Assembly (NCBI GenBank): GCA_002398365.1
Contig: DGYK01000057.1
Location: forward strand, 1 to 33,620
Reading direction: 5' to 3'
DNA: 33,620 nucleotides
DNA from: Flammeovirgaceae bacterium UBA5008
Lineage (GTDB): Bacteria > Bacteroidota > Bacteroidia > Cytophagales > Cyclobacteriaceae
The notes below the pieces were generated by a model that was not told the DNA's origin, did not search any database, and was given only the letters and a program-made list of their open reading frames with translations. The number at the start of each line of letters is the position of its first letter. Position 1 is the first letter of the stretch. This document shows positions 16,049 through 24,138 of this stretch, in pieces. A program made the position numbers and the translations under genes.

Positions 16049-16076
16049 CTAGAAACTAGCAACCGGTAACGAGTTT
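16049..16076 (+). repeat. Heptanucleotide-periodic tract upstream of ilvD
   Basis: Four consecutive 7-nt units, CTAGAAA, CTAGCAA, CCGGTAA and CGAGTTT, following CNNGNNN. The run is closely related to the longer tract before ilvN at 19624-19679 (about 30 nt align with few differences). It ends 24 nt before the ilvD start. Confidence 0.65.
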
Positions 16077-16100
16077 AGAAATTATAAAATTTTCAAGTAA

Positions 16101-17786
16101 GTGAATTCAGAGTTAAACAAATACAGCCGCACCATCACCCAAGATCCGACCTTGCCCGCATCGCAGGCCATGTTGTATGGAATTGGATTGACGGAGCAAG
16201 ATTTAAAGAAAGGACAAGTAGGTATTGTGAGCACAGGCTACGATGGCAACACTTGCAACATGCATTTGAATGCCTTGGCGCAAGAAGTAAAAACTGCCGT
16301 ATGGGTGCAGGATCTGGTGGGCTTAATCTTTCATACCATTGGCGTAAGTGACGGAATTGCAAACGGTACCGAGGGCATGCGCTATTCTTTAGTGAGCCGG
16401 GAAGTAATCGCAGATTCTATTGAGACCGTTTGTGGGGCACAACATTACGATGGAGTGATAGCAGTTGTGGGTTGCGATAAAAATATGCCGGGTTCAGTCA
16501 TGGCCATGGGTAGATTAAATCGCCCTTCTATCATGGTGTATGGTGGTACGATTGCCGGTGGGCACTATAAGGGGAAAGAATTAAATATCATTTCTTCATT
16601 TGAAGCGCTTGGCGAAAAAATGCAAGGCAAACTTTCAGAGGAAGATTACAAAGGCATCATACAAAATTCTTGTCCCGGTGCAGGAGCGTGTGGTGGTATG
16701 TACACTGCCAATACGATGGCTTCTGCTATTGAGGCGTTGGGAATGGCATTGCCCTACTCGTCTTCTAATCCTGCATTGAGCAAAGAAAAGTCTGCCGAAT
16801 GTATTGAAGCAGGCAAGGCCATCCGAATTCTTCTTGAAAAAGATTTGAAGCCACGCGACATCATGACGTTTAAAGCGTTTGAAAATGCAATCACCATTGT
16901 AATGGCGTTAGGCGGATCAACCAATGCAGTTTTGCATTTAATCGCGATGGCAAAATGTGTCGGCATTAAAATTACGCAAGAGGATTTCCAACGTATTTCT
17001 GATAAAACTCCGCTGATTGCAGATTTAAAACCGAGCGGAAAATATTTAATGGAAGCAGTGCACAAAATCGGTGGTGTCCCTTCGGTGATAAAATACTTGA
17101 TTCAAAAAGGAATCATGCATGGTGACTGCATCACCGTAACCGGAAAGACTCTCGCTGAAAATGTTGATAACGCAAAGGATATCGATTTCGAAAGGCAAGA
17201 TGTGATTGCTCCGCTGGAAAAGCCTTTGAAAGCAACCGGTCACATTCAAATTCTGTATGGCAATCTGGCCGAAAAAGGATCTGTAGCAAAAATCACCGGC
17301 AAGGAAGGAGAAAGATTTAAAGGAACTGCACGTGTATTTAATGGAGAGTTTGATGTGGTGGACGGAGTGAGGTCGGGCAAAATAAAAGAAGGTGATGTAG
17401 TGGTAATTCGTAACGTGGGCCCCAAAGGCGCACCGGGCATGCCCGAAATGTTGAAGCCAACGAGTTTGATTATGGGCTCAGGCTTAGGCAAATCAGTGGC
17501 GCTTATTACAGATGGGCGTTTTTCGGGAGGCTCGCACGGTTTTGTTATTGGACATATCACTCCCGAAGCATTTGAAGGAGGTCTGATTGGTTTAGTTGAA
17601 GATGGCGATTGGATTGAGATTGATGTAAAGAAACATCAAATCAATTTGTTGGTCGATGAAAAGACGTTGGCTATCCGCAGATCACTGTACAAAGCACCAG
17701 CTCCGCTCGCTACAAGTGGTGTGTTATTTAAATATGCAAAGCAAGTAAAGACTGCAGCAGAAGGTTGTGTAACGGATGAAAATTAG
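16101..17786 (+). CDS. ilvD: Dihydroxy-acid dehydratase
   Basis: A 561-residue iron-sulfur enzyme that dehydrates 2,3-dihydroxy-isovalerate and 2,3-dihydroxy-3-methylvalerate in the Val and Ile branches. Cluster cysteines are visible in GNTCNMH (Cys52), VGCDKNMPG (Cys125) and GACGGMYTANTM (Cys197). The C-terminal LITDGRFSGGSHGFVIGHITPEA region (in pieces) is characteristic. The start is GTG 16101 (MNSELNKYSRTITQDP); no nearby in-frame ATG gives a better N terminus. A repeat tract lies in the 72-nt gap after ilvE. ilvB follows after 79 nt. Confidence 0.95.
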   Translation: MNSELNKYSRTITQDPTLPASQAMLYGIGLTEQDLKKGQVGIVSTGYDGNTCNMHLNALAQEVKTAVWVQDLVGLIFHTIGVSDGIANGTEGMRYSLVSREVIADSIETVCGAQHYDGVIAVVGCDKNMPGSVMAMGRLNRPSIMVYGGTIAGGHYKGKELNIISSFEALGEKMQGKLSEEDYKGIIQNSCPGAGACGGMYTANTMASAIEALGMALPYSSSNPALSKEKSAECIEAGKAIRILLEKDLKPRDIMTFKAFENAITIVMALGGSTNAVLHLIAMAKCVGIKITQEDFQRISDKTPLIADLKPSGKYLMEAVHKIGGVPSVIKYLIQKGIMHGDCITVTGKTLAENVDNAKDIDFERQDVIAPLEKPLKATGHIQILYGNLAEKGSVAKITGKEGERFKGTARVFNGEFDVVDGVRSGKIKEGDVVVIRNVGPKGAPGMPEMLKPTSLIMGSGLGKSVALITDGRFSGGSHGFVIGHITPEAFEGGLIGLVEDGDWIEIDVKKHQINLLVDEKTLAIRRSLYKAPAPLATSGVLFKYAKQVKTAAEGCVTDEN

Positions 17787-17865
17787 CTCTGAGTGCCTCT
17801 TACTATCAAAACGGTGAAAACAAACTGTAAGATCGCTGAGCAGCACAAAGAATTTAAAATAAAGA

Positions 17866-19620
17866 ATGACAATGGTAGCAAGTGAGATTGAAAAACGAGA
17901 AGAAGTGACGGTGAAGACTCCAGTAAAAATTACAGGATCGGAAGTATTGTTGCGTTGCTTGGTAGAAGAAAAAGTGCAGCACATATTTGGTTATCCCGGT
18001 GGCGCAATCATGCCCGTGTATGACGCACTCTATAGCTACGCAGATAAGCTCACGCACTTGCTTGTCCGCCACGAGCAAGGTGCCATTCATGCAGCTCAAG
18101 GCTACGCGCGTGTGTCCGGAAAAACCGGGGTCGTGTTTGCTACTTCAGGCCCGGGTGCAACCAATTTAGTAACAGGTCTTGCCGATGCGTTGATTGATTC
18201 AACTCCCGTTGTGTGTATCACCGGACAAGTGTTTGCGCATTTGTTAGGCACCGATGCTTTTCAGGAAATCGATGTGATTAACACCACTTTGCCGGTAACG
18301 AAATGGAATGTGCAAGTAACGGAAGCGAAAGACATTGCTCCGGCTATAGCAAAAGCATTTTACATTGCATCGAGCGGAAGACCGGGCCCTGTGTTGGTAG
18401 ACATTACCAAGAATGCACAAAATGAGTTGATAGAAGAATCAAGCTATGAGCCTTGCACGAGTGTAAGAACGTATAAACCAAAACCCGTATTACAGCCTGA
18501 ACAAATTACGGCCGCTGCCGGATTGATCAACTCCGCGAAGCGACCCTACTTATTGGTCGGTCAGGGAATATTGTTATCTGGTGCTACGAAAGAGTTAATT
18601 GCCTTTGCAGAGAAGACCGGAATTCCGGTGGCGAGTACGCTGTTAGGCTTGGGCGGATTTCCTACTGACCACCCAAATTATGTAGGTTATTTAGGGATGC
18701 ATGGAAACTATGGTCCTAATATCAACACCAATCAATGCGATGTACTTATCGCGATTGGTATGCGCTTCGATGATCGTGTGACGGGTAACGTTAGCAAGTA
18801 TGCCAAGCAAGCCAAGATTGTTCATATTGACATTGACAAAGCCGAAATCAATAAGATCATTAAAACGGATGTATCGGTTCATGCTGATGCAAAAGAAGCA
18901 TTGATTGAATTGACGAAAAAATGTTTGCCGAGTAAATTTCCTGATTGGACAGAAAGCTTCCGTAAACTCAATCAAGAAGAGTTTGAGAAAGTGGTGGAGA
19001 AAGAAATCAAAGACACGAAGAGCCTGAAGATGGCGGAAGTGGTGTATATGCTTTCGCAACTGACCAAGGGCGAAGCTGTGGTGGTGACGGATGTAGGTCA
19101 ACATCAAATGGTAACTTCAAGGTATTATCAATACAAAAATCCGCGCACGAATATTACTTCCGGTGGTGCGGGTACGATGGGTTTTGCTTTGCCGGCTGCG
19201 ATGGGCGCCAAAGTAGCCGCTCCGCATCAACAAGTGGTGGCCATTATTGGGGATGGTGGTTATCAGATGACCATCCAAGAGTTGGGTACAATCATGCAGT
19301 ATAAAATTCCGGTAAAGATTTTAGTGTTGAATAACAACTTCCTGGGGATGGTGCGCCAATGGCAACAGCTATTTCATGGCAAGCGCTATTCGTTTACGGA
19401 AATGGATAACCCAGACTTTGTGAAGATTGCGGACGCGTACAAAATTCCGGGCGCAAAAGTAACGGAGCAAAAAGATTTGGAAGAGGCATTGAAAAAAATG
19501 TTGGCGGCTGAGACTTCGTACTTTTTGGAAGTTGTGGTAGAGAAAGAAGACAACGTATTCCCGATGGTGCCTGCCGGTGCAGGTGTAGCGGAGGTGATAC
19601 TAGAAATACCGAATAAATAG
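17866..19620 (+). CDS. ilvB: Acetolactate synthase, large (catalytic) subunit
   Basis: A 584-residue ThDP enzyme that condenses pyruvate with pyruvate or 2-oxobutyrate. The N-terminal domain has FGYPGGAIMPVYDAL, the ThDP-activating Glu in VRHEQGAIHAAQGYARVSG, and TSGPGATNLVTGLADA. The C-terminal ThDP motif is GDGGYQMTIQELGTIMQYKIP...VLNNNFLGMVRQWQ. Length is typical. The first 20 residues (MTMVASEIEKREEVTVKTPV) are weakly conserved, so a slightly later start (GTG or ATG) remains possible. It is paired with ilvN 63 nt downstream. Confidence 0.95.
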   Translation: MTMVASEIEKREEVTVKTPVKITGSEVLLRCLVEEKVQHIFGYPGGAIMPVYDALYSYADKLTHLLVRHEQGAIHAAQGYARVSGKTGVVFATSGPGATNLVTGLADALIDSTPVVCITGQVFAHLLGTDAFQEIDVINTTLPVTKWNVQVTEAKDIAPAIAKAFYIASSGRPGPVLVDITKNAQNELIEESSYEPCTSVRTYKPKPVLQPEQITAAAGLINSAKRPYLLVGQGILLSGATKELIAFAEKTGIPVASTLLGLGGFPTDHPNYVGYLGMHGNYGPNINTNQCDVLIAIGMRFDDRVTGNVSKYAKQAKIVHIDIDKAEINKIIKTDVSVHADAKEALIELTKKCLPSKFPDWTESFRKLNQEEFEKVVEKEIKDTKSLKMAEVVYMLSQLTKGEAVVVTDVGQHQMVTSRYYQYKNPRTNITSGGAGTMGFALPAAMGAKVAAPHQQVVAIIGDGGYQMTIQELGTIMQYKIPVKILVLNNNFLGMVRQWQQLFHGKRYSFTEMDNPDFVKIADAYKIPGAKVTEQKDLEEALKKMLAAETSYFLEVVVEKEDNVFPMVPAGAGVAEVILEIPNK

Positions 19621-19623
19621 TTG

Positions 19624-19679
19624 CTTGTTACTGGTTGCCAGTTACCGGCAACTAGAAACTAGAAACTTGTAACAAGTTA
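19624..19679 (+). repeat. Eight-unit heptanucleotide tract abutting ilvN
   Basis: Eight 7-nt units run without a break: CTTGTTA, CTGGTTG, CCAGTTA, CCGGCAA, CTAGAAA, CTAGAAA, CTTGTAA, CAAGTTA. All fit CNNGNNR and seven of eight end in A. The tract starts 3 nt after the ilvB stop and ends 4 nt before the ilvN ATG. It also contains nested inverted repeats, CTTGTTAC with GTAACAAG (19624-19631 and 19669-19676) and GTTGCC with GGCAAC. Confidence 0.75.
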
Positions 19680-19683
19680 AGAG

Positions 19684-19974
19684 ATGAAACAAGAATTTAC
19701 ATTGGATTTGCTGGCGGACAATAATTTTTCTGTACTGAACAGAATTATTAATGTGCTGAATCGCAGACGTGTGCGCATCAAAAAAATGATGGCATACGAA
19801 AGTGAAAATGATTTTCGAAAAGGGGGTGCCATTTTGTTGGTGTTCACCACACCTGAAATTATTGAAAAAGTATTGACACAACTGGAGAAGTTGATTGAAG
19901 TGGAAAGTGTGCGTGCCAAAGAAGGTAGCGATTTGTATTTTGAACTAAGTGAACGTATTGTAGATGTAGATTAA
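19684..19974 (+). CDS. ilvN: Acetolactate synthase, small (regulatory) subunit, single ACT domain
   Basis: A 96-residue ACT-domain protein: FTLDLLADNNFSVLNRIINVLNRRRVRIKKM (strand-helix-strand, in pieces), GGAILLVFTTPEIIEKVLTQLEKLIEV, and a short tail. Small subunits bind Val and control the large subunit. This one lacks the C-terminal domain of 160-residue IlvN/IlvH proteins and in size resembles E. coli IlvM or IlvN. Whether it confers Val inhibition is unknown. It is separated from ilvB by the heptad tract. Confidence 0.88.
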   Translation: MKQEFTLDLLADNNFSVLNRIINVLNRRRVRIKKMMAYESENDFRKGGAILLVFTTPEIIEKVLTQLEKLIEVESVRAKEGSDLYFELSERIVDVD

Positions 19975-19989
19975 CTAAAAAGTTTGTAC

Positions 19990-20080
19990 GCACGCTGGCG
20001 GCAGGGATAGTAGCGGAAAGCCCACAGGGGTGCGCCTCGCACCACGAGGACTTGGAGCGGATGCCCGGGTGCCGCCCAAA
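19990..20080 (+). ncRNA. Structured GC-rich element, possibly Flavo-1-like RNA, copy 1
   Basis: A GC-rich island in an AT-rich spacer. GGCGGCA (19997-20003) and TGCCGCC (20070-20076) form a 7-bp outer stem; GGTGC and GCACC form an inner hairpin. Between them lie two related internal-loop motifs, GGGATAGTAGCGGAAAGCCC (20004-20023) and ACTTGGAGCGGATGCCC (20050-20066). The paired AGCGGA motifs facing each other resemble what I remember of the Flavo-1 RNA motif of Bacteroidota. A second, divergent copy is at 33541-33620. Its function is unknown; it could be an RNA or a dispersed repeat. Confidence 0.55.
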
Positions 20081-20171
20081 GAAAAATGAAATGTGTAAGT
20101 GAATAGAAAAGTAAATAATTGAACAGAAATAAATTTTGAATTCATTTTAATAAACATAATAAACTAAAACT

Positions 20172-21242
20172 ATGGCTAAAATTAATTTCGGTGGGACTGT
20201 TGAAGAAGTAGTAACCCGCGAGGAGTTTCCGATGGAGAAGGCAGTGGAGGTATTGAAGAATGAAACAATTGCAATTGTAGGATATGGTGTGCAAGGCCCT
20301 GCACAAGCATTGAACTTACGTGATAACGGATTCAATGTAATTGTGGGTCAACGGAAAGGTTCGAAGACATGGGACAAAGCGATTGCGCATGGCTGGGTGC
20401 CGGGCGAAACTTTGTTTGAAGTAGAAGAAGCTGCCAAGCGCGGAACGATCATTCAGTTTTTAATGAGCGATGCAGGACAAATTGCTACGTGGCCTACCAT
20501 CAAACCACACTTGACTAAAGGTAAGGCGTTGTATTTTTCGCATGGCTTTGGCATTACATTCAAAGAGCAAACAGGAATTATTCCTCCTGCAGATGTTGAC
20601 GTAATCTTAGCTGCACCAAAAGGATCGGGCACATCTGTGCGCAGATTATTTTTGCAAGGCAAAGGTATCAACAGTAGCTACGCAGTGTTTCAAGATGCTA
20701 CCGGCAATGGAAAAACCAGAGCTATTGCATTGGGAATTGGCGTAGGATCAGGCTACTTGTTTGAAACAGATTTCAAAAAAGAAGTGTATTCAGATTTAAC
20801 CGGTGAGCGTGGCACATTGATGGGCGCGATTGCCGGAATTTTTGAAGCTCAATATGAAGTGCTTCGCTCGAAAGGCCACTCGCCTTCAGAAGCCTTCAAC
20901 GAAACGGTAGAAGAGTTGACACAAAGTTTGATGCCGTTGGTAGCTGAGAATGGCATGGACTGGATGTATGCCAACTGTTCAACAACTGCTCAACGTGGTG
21001 CATTGGATTGGAAGAAGAAATTCAAAGCGGCAACATTGCCTGTATTCAAAGAATTGTATGAGAGCGTAGCAAGCGGAGCGGAAGCAAAGCGCACAATCGA
21101 TACGTGCAGCAAACCTGACTATCGCGAGAAGTTGGCAGAAGAATTGAAAGAACTACGTGAGAGCGAATTGTGGCAGGCTGGTGCAGCTGTGCGTTCACTG
21201 CGCCCGGAGAAAAATAAGGTAGAGGCAAGTATGATCAATTAA
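20172..21242 (+). CDS. ilvC: Ketol-acid reductoisomerase (NADP+)
   Basis: A 356-residue class I-size enzyme that rearranges and reduces acetolactate and acetohydroxybutyrate. The Rossmann motif is IVGYGVQGPAQALNLRDNG with QRKGSKTWDKA as the NADPH-selecting loop. The acidic metal ligands lie in SDLTGERGTLMGAIAGIFEAQYEVL (in pieces), and the C-terminal helical domain has MYANCSTTAQRGALDW. The 197-nt gap before it holds the GC-rich element and an AT-rich stretch. A TAAATTTTG sequence there could be a weak internal promoter, but no -33 element fits. Confidence 0.95.
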   Translation: MAKINFGGTVEEVVTREEFPMEKAVEVLKNETIAIVGYGVQGPAQALNLRDNGFNVIVGQRKGSKTWDKAIAHGWVPGETLFEVEEAAKRGTIIQFLMSDAGQIATWPTIKPHLTKGKALYFSHGFGITFKEQTGIIPPADVDVILAAPKGSGTSVRRLFLQGKGINSSYAVFQDATGNGKTRAIALGIGVGSGYLFETDFKKEVYSDLTGERGTLMGAIAGIFEAQYEVLRSKGHSPSEAFNETVEELTQSLMPLVAENGMDWMYANCSTTAQRGALDWKKKFKAATLPVFKELYESVASGAEAKRTIDTCSKPDYREKLAEELKELRESELWQAGAAVRSLRPEKNKVEASMIN

Positions 21243-21249
21243 TAATCAA

Positions 21250-21324
21250 TTGACAATTGACAATGAAAACGGTTGACAAAGTTGCCAACCTATATTTTGT
21301 TACTCGCTCATTGTCAATTGTCAA
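21250..21324 (+). repeat. 17-bp inverted repeat in the ilvC-ilvA spacer
   Basis: TTGACAATTGACAATGA (21250-21266) and its exact reverse complement TCATTGTCAATTGTCAA (21308-21324) flank a 41-nt centre. The centre itself can fold (GGTTG...CAACC). The arms are built of the 7-nt units TTGACAA and TTGTCAA. The element ends 9 nt before the ilvA ATG and would place a long hairpin there in the mRNA. Confidence 0.8.
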
Positions 21325-21333
21325 CTTTTCAGA

Positions 21334-22584
21334 ATGGCAGAAGTATTGAATTTACATATCGACATCAACCGGGCACATCTCGTTCTAAAAAACGTGGTGC
21401 TTAAAACGCCTTTGCAGTATCATCGCAAGTTGTCAGAGAAATTTGGCTGCGAGGTGTACCTCAAGCGCGAAGACCTGCAAGTAGTGCGCTCGTATAAAAT
21501 CAGAGGCGCCTACAATTTAATTCAGAGTTTGTCGGAAGAACAACGCCAGCGCGGAGTGGTGTGCGCTAGCGCAGGCAACCACGCACAAGGTGTTGCATTT
21601 TCATGCAAGCTGTTGAACATAAAAGGCGTGATTTACATGCCTGCCATTACACCGAAACAGAAAATCAATCAGGTGAAAATGTTTGGCAATGGCTTGGTGG
21701 AGATTGTGTTGATTGGTGATACGTTTGATGAATGCCAGGCGCATGCCTTAGAATATACTAGGCAAAACAACAGTGTTTTTATTCCACCGTTCGATCACGA
21801 AAAAGTGATTGAAGGCCAAGGCACGGTAGCCAAAGAAATTTTAGAAGAGCAATCGAATATTGATTATGTGTTTGTTCCTGTTGGCGGTGGCGGATTATCG
21901 GCTGGCATGGGAAGTTACTTTGCTACCTATGCTCCACAAATCAAAATGATTGGTGTGGAGCCTCAGGGCGCCCCTTCGATGAAAGAAGCGTTGAAGGCAG
22001 GCAAGCCGGTGATATTGGATTCGATTCAACGATTTGTAGATGGTGCCTCCGTAAAAAAAGTGGGCGACCGCACATTTGAAATCTGTAAGGATGCACTGTC
22101 TGATATGCTACTGGTGCCCGAAGGAAAAGTAAGTTCAACAATTCTGCAACTGTACAACGAAGATGCGATCGTAGCTGAACCTGCGGGTGCACTATCGATT
22201 GCTGCATTGGAACAATATGCAGAACAGATCAAAGGAAAGAAAGTGGTGTGCGTATTGAGCGGTGGCAATAATGACATCGATCGGATGCAGGAGATCAAAG
22301 AAAGATCTCTTTTATATGAAGGATTGAAACATTATTTTATAGTTCGCTTTGCACAACGTCCGGGTGCGTTGAAAGAGTTTGTCAATCACATCCTCGGCCC
22401 GAATGATGACATCGTGCGCTTTGAGTTCATTCAAAAGCATAATAAAGAAACTGGTCCTGCTTTGATTGGAATTGAAGTAAAATCCAAAGATGATTTCAAC
22501 TTTTTGATTGAACGCATGAATTCACACAAATTGAATTACACGTTGGTGAATCAGAATGAAAACTTATTCGAGTACTTAGTGTAA
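21334..22584 (+). CDS. ilvA: Threonine ammonia-lyase (threonine deaminase), biosynthetic
   Basis: A 416-residue fold-type II PLP enzyme that converts threonine to 2-oxobutyrate, the first committed step to isoleucine. Lys55 in VVRSYKIRGAYN is the PLP Lys, and VPVGGGGLSAGMG is the Gly-rich phosphate loop. Residues from about 330 form a single C-terminal ACT-like domain (YFIVRFAQRPGALKEFVNHIL; ALIGIEVKSKDDF), so it is likely a regulated, isoleucine-sensing form. Length fits the one-ACT type. It is the last gene of the ilv operon and is followed by a terminator. Confidence 0.93.
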   Translation: MAEVLNLHIDINRAHLVLKNVVLKTPLQYHRKLSEKFGCEVYLKREDLQVVRSYKIRGAYNLIQSLSEEQRQRGVVCASAGNHAQGVAFSCKLLNIKGVIYMPAITPKQKINQVKMFGNGLVEIVLIGDTFDECQAHALEYTRQNNSVFIPPFDHEKVIEGQGTVAKEILEEQSNIDYVFVPVGGGGLSAGMGSYFATYAPQIKMIGVEPQGAPSMKEALKAGKPVILDSIQRFVDGASVKKVGDRTFEICKDALSDMLLVPEGKVSSTILQLYNEDAIVAEPAGALSIAALEQYAEQIKGKKVVCVLSGGNNDIDRMQEIKERSLLYEGLKHYFIVRFAQRPGALKEFVNHILGPNDDIVRFEFIQKHNKETGPALIGIEVKSKDDFNFLIERMNSHKLNYTLVNQNENLFEYLV

Positions 22585-22603
22585 AATTTAAAGTAGTTAG
22601 AAG

Positions 22604-22641
22604 AAAAAGCTGGCAATCGGTAACGAAGCCAGCTTTTTTTA
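22604..22641. terminator. Intrinsic terminator of the ilv operon
   Basis: AAAAAGCTGGC (22604-22614) and GCCAGCTTTTT (22628-22638) form a perfect 11-bp stem, with a 13-nt loop and T7. The loop and right-arm region contain GGCAATCGGTAACGA, which resembles the heptad repeat units seen before ilvD and ilvN. It can also serve the convergent DoxX gene on the other strand. Confidence 0.9.
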
Positions 22642-22651
22642 TTTGAAGTGG

Positions 22652-23089
22652 TTAAGCGAGTCGCTCATCGATTGAGAGTTTTCCGCTTCCTTGAACCAGC
22701 GTGGCGAGTGAGAGGCCAATTAGCAATAGGTGATACTCATACCCTTCTCCTGCCTGATTGCCAAACCAATTCATAAAGAATCCATTGTTCAGATGTGAAG
22801 TAAAAATGATGCCCAGCATCAGTACAATGATAGAGATGCTCCAAACTCTGCTGGCAAATCCCACGATAAGTGAAAGTGACCCTACAAACTCAATAACGAT
22901 CACTAAAAAACCAACGGTCCATGGTAAGTGCATAGTATCAGTAAAGAAGCCCATCGTTCCCAAAAATCCATAACCTCCGAAGAGCCCCAGCATTTTTTGG
23001 GCACCATGTGGAAACAATACGATACCTGTGGTCAGCCGGAGGATTAATCCCGTCCAGTCATTATTTGTTTTAAATAAAAGTGATTTCAT
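22652..23089 (-). CDS. DoxX family membrane protein
   Basis: A 145-residue protein with four predicted membrane helices: GLILRLTTGIVLFPHGAQKML, WTVGFLVIVIEFVGSLSLIVG, WSISIIVLMLGIIFTSH and YHLLLIGLSLATLVQG (in pieces). FPHGAQK and the GYGFLGTMGFF loop are typical of DoxX. These proteins are linked to quinone or thiol redox roles in some species, but the function here is not known. ATG 23089 (MKSLLFKTNND) is used, because a start at 23233 would run through the upstream gene. It starts 13 nt after the NTF2-like gene, so the two are probably co-transcribed. Confidence 0.85.
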   Translation of the reverse strand: MKSLLFKTNNDWTGLILRLTTGIVLFPHGAQKMLGLFGGYGFLGTMGFFTDTMHLPWTVGFLVIVIEFVGSLSLIVGFASRVWSISIIVLMLGIIFTSHLNNGFFMNWFGNQAGEGYEYHLLLIGLSLATLVQGSGKLSIDERLA

Positions 23090-23102
23090 AAATGAGATAG
23101 TT

Positions 23103-23456
23103 TTAGTTTCCATAGAAAAATTGTTCGTGAATGATCTGGCCATCCTGCCAGCGTTGCACCGATACTTGCGTATAATTTCGCACGCCCCATTGGCGGTGTG
23201 TGTAGTCGTATTTCCACACCACAAAACTGACATTTTGATTTACTGCCATGGCGATGACTGCGGCACTTCTGAATTCGGTGACGTTGTTGAAAAATTCTTC
23301 CTCACGCGTGCGGTTTGCAACTTTGCCGATGGTAGGCGCTAGTTCATTCTCTTGCATGGCCACCTGCGGATGGTAGAATTTGTCAAAAGCTTCGAGCGCA
23401 CGGCCCTGCAATACCAATTGATTGAGTTCTTCTAATTTTTGTTGAATCGTTTCCAT
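23103..23456 (-). CDS. NTF2/SnoaL-like protein
   Basis: A 117-residue protein with the NTF2-like pattern: an N-terminal helical pair (LEELNQLVLQGRALEAFDKFYHPQVAMQEN), a REEEFFNNV helix, then strands VIAMAVNQNVSFVVWKYDYTH and VRNYTQVSVQRWQDGQIIHEQFFYG (in pieces). Such proteins are binding domains or small isomerases, and nothing indicates the ligand. It sits between the Crp/Fnr gene and DoxX on the same strand. A 7-bp hairpin (TGCTGTT/AACAGCA, complement of 23458-23478) lies one base before its ATG. Confidence 0.75.
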   Translation of the reverse strand: METIQQKLEELNQLVLQGRALEAFDKFYHPQVAMQENELAPTIGKVANRTREEEFFNNVTEFRSAAVIAMAVNQNVSFVVWKYDYTHRQWGVRNYTQVSVQRWQDGQIIHEQFFYGN

Positions 23457-23526
23457 TTGCTGTTTTTGTTTAACAGCACAAAGAAGAGGAGCCGATTACC
23501 GGAAAAAATTAAAGTAGTTTAACAAA

Positions 23527-24123
23527 TCACTTTCCGGCCAGCTTTCTGCGGAGCATGCTGAGGAAAACGGGTGTCATGCCTAAGTAAGCAGCTACTTGTT
23601 TTTGAGGAATGCGTTGCTCGAAGTGCGGGTACTTTTTGACAAACTCCAAGTACCGTTGCTCAGCAGTGAATGATAGATTTTGATTAATTCGATTTTGCTG
23701 CGCGATAAAAGCATTTTGAATAATCAGCCGGAAGAACCGCTCAAACTTTGGCACGCGCTCATACAGCAGATCCAGATTTTGCTTGTTGATTTGCAAGACA
23801 AGTGTGTCTTCCAGTGCATCGATATAATATTGAGCTGGCGTGGCCATCAGAAAACTATAGAGGTCACCCACCCACCAGTCTTCAATGCCAAACATCACAA
23901 TATGTTCAACGCCATCTTGGTCGACTGAATAAGTTCGTAAGCATCCCTTTACGATAAAGTTTTCTGTTTTACAGATTTCTCCCGGCTGCAATAAATAATC
24001 TTTCCTTCGAATCAGTTTCGATTCTAACAAAGAAATGAAGAATTCAACTTCTGTGGGATCAAGTGTAATGTGCTTGCCAATGTTTTGGAGTATCAGATCA
24101 AAGGGAGTATTCGAAGTAAGCAT
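23527..24123 (-). CDS. Crp/Fnr family transcriptional regulator
   Basis: A 198-residue protein with an N-terminal cyclic-nucleotide-binding-like beta roll (about residues 20-115, LLQPGEICKTENFIVKGCLRTYSVDQDGVEH in pieces), a linking helix, and a short C-terminal winged helix (IPQKQVAAYLGMTPVFLSMLRRKL, about 170-195). No cysteine cluster of the Fnr type is visible, and the ligand is unknown. Genes of this type are common in Bacteroidota next to DoxX or redox genes they may control. A 12-bp inverted repeat lies in its upstream region (24139-24209). Confidence 0.85.
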   Translation of the reverse strand: MLTSNTPFDLILQNIGKHITLDPTEVEFFISLLESKLIRRKDYLLQPGEICKTENFIVKGCLRTYSVDQDGVEHIVMFGIEDWWVGDLYSFLMATPAQYYIDALEDTLVLQINKQNLDLLYERVPKFERFFRLIIQNAFIAQQNRINQNLSFTAEQRYLEFVKKYPHFEQRIPQKQVAAYLGMTPVFLSMLRRKLAGK

Positions 24124-24138
24124 TTATATTGATCTTGA

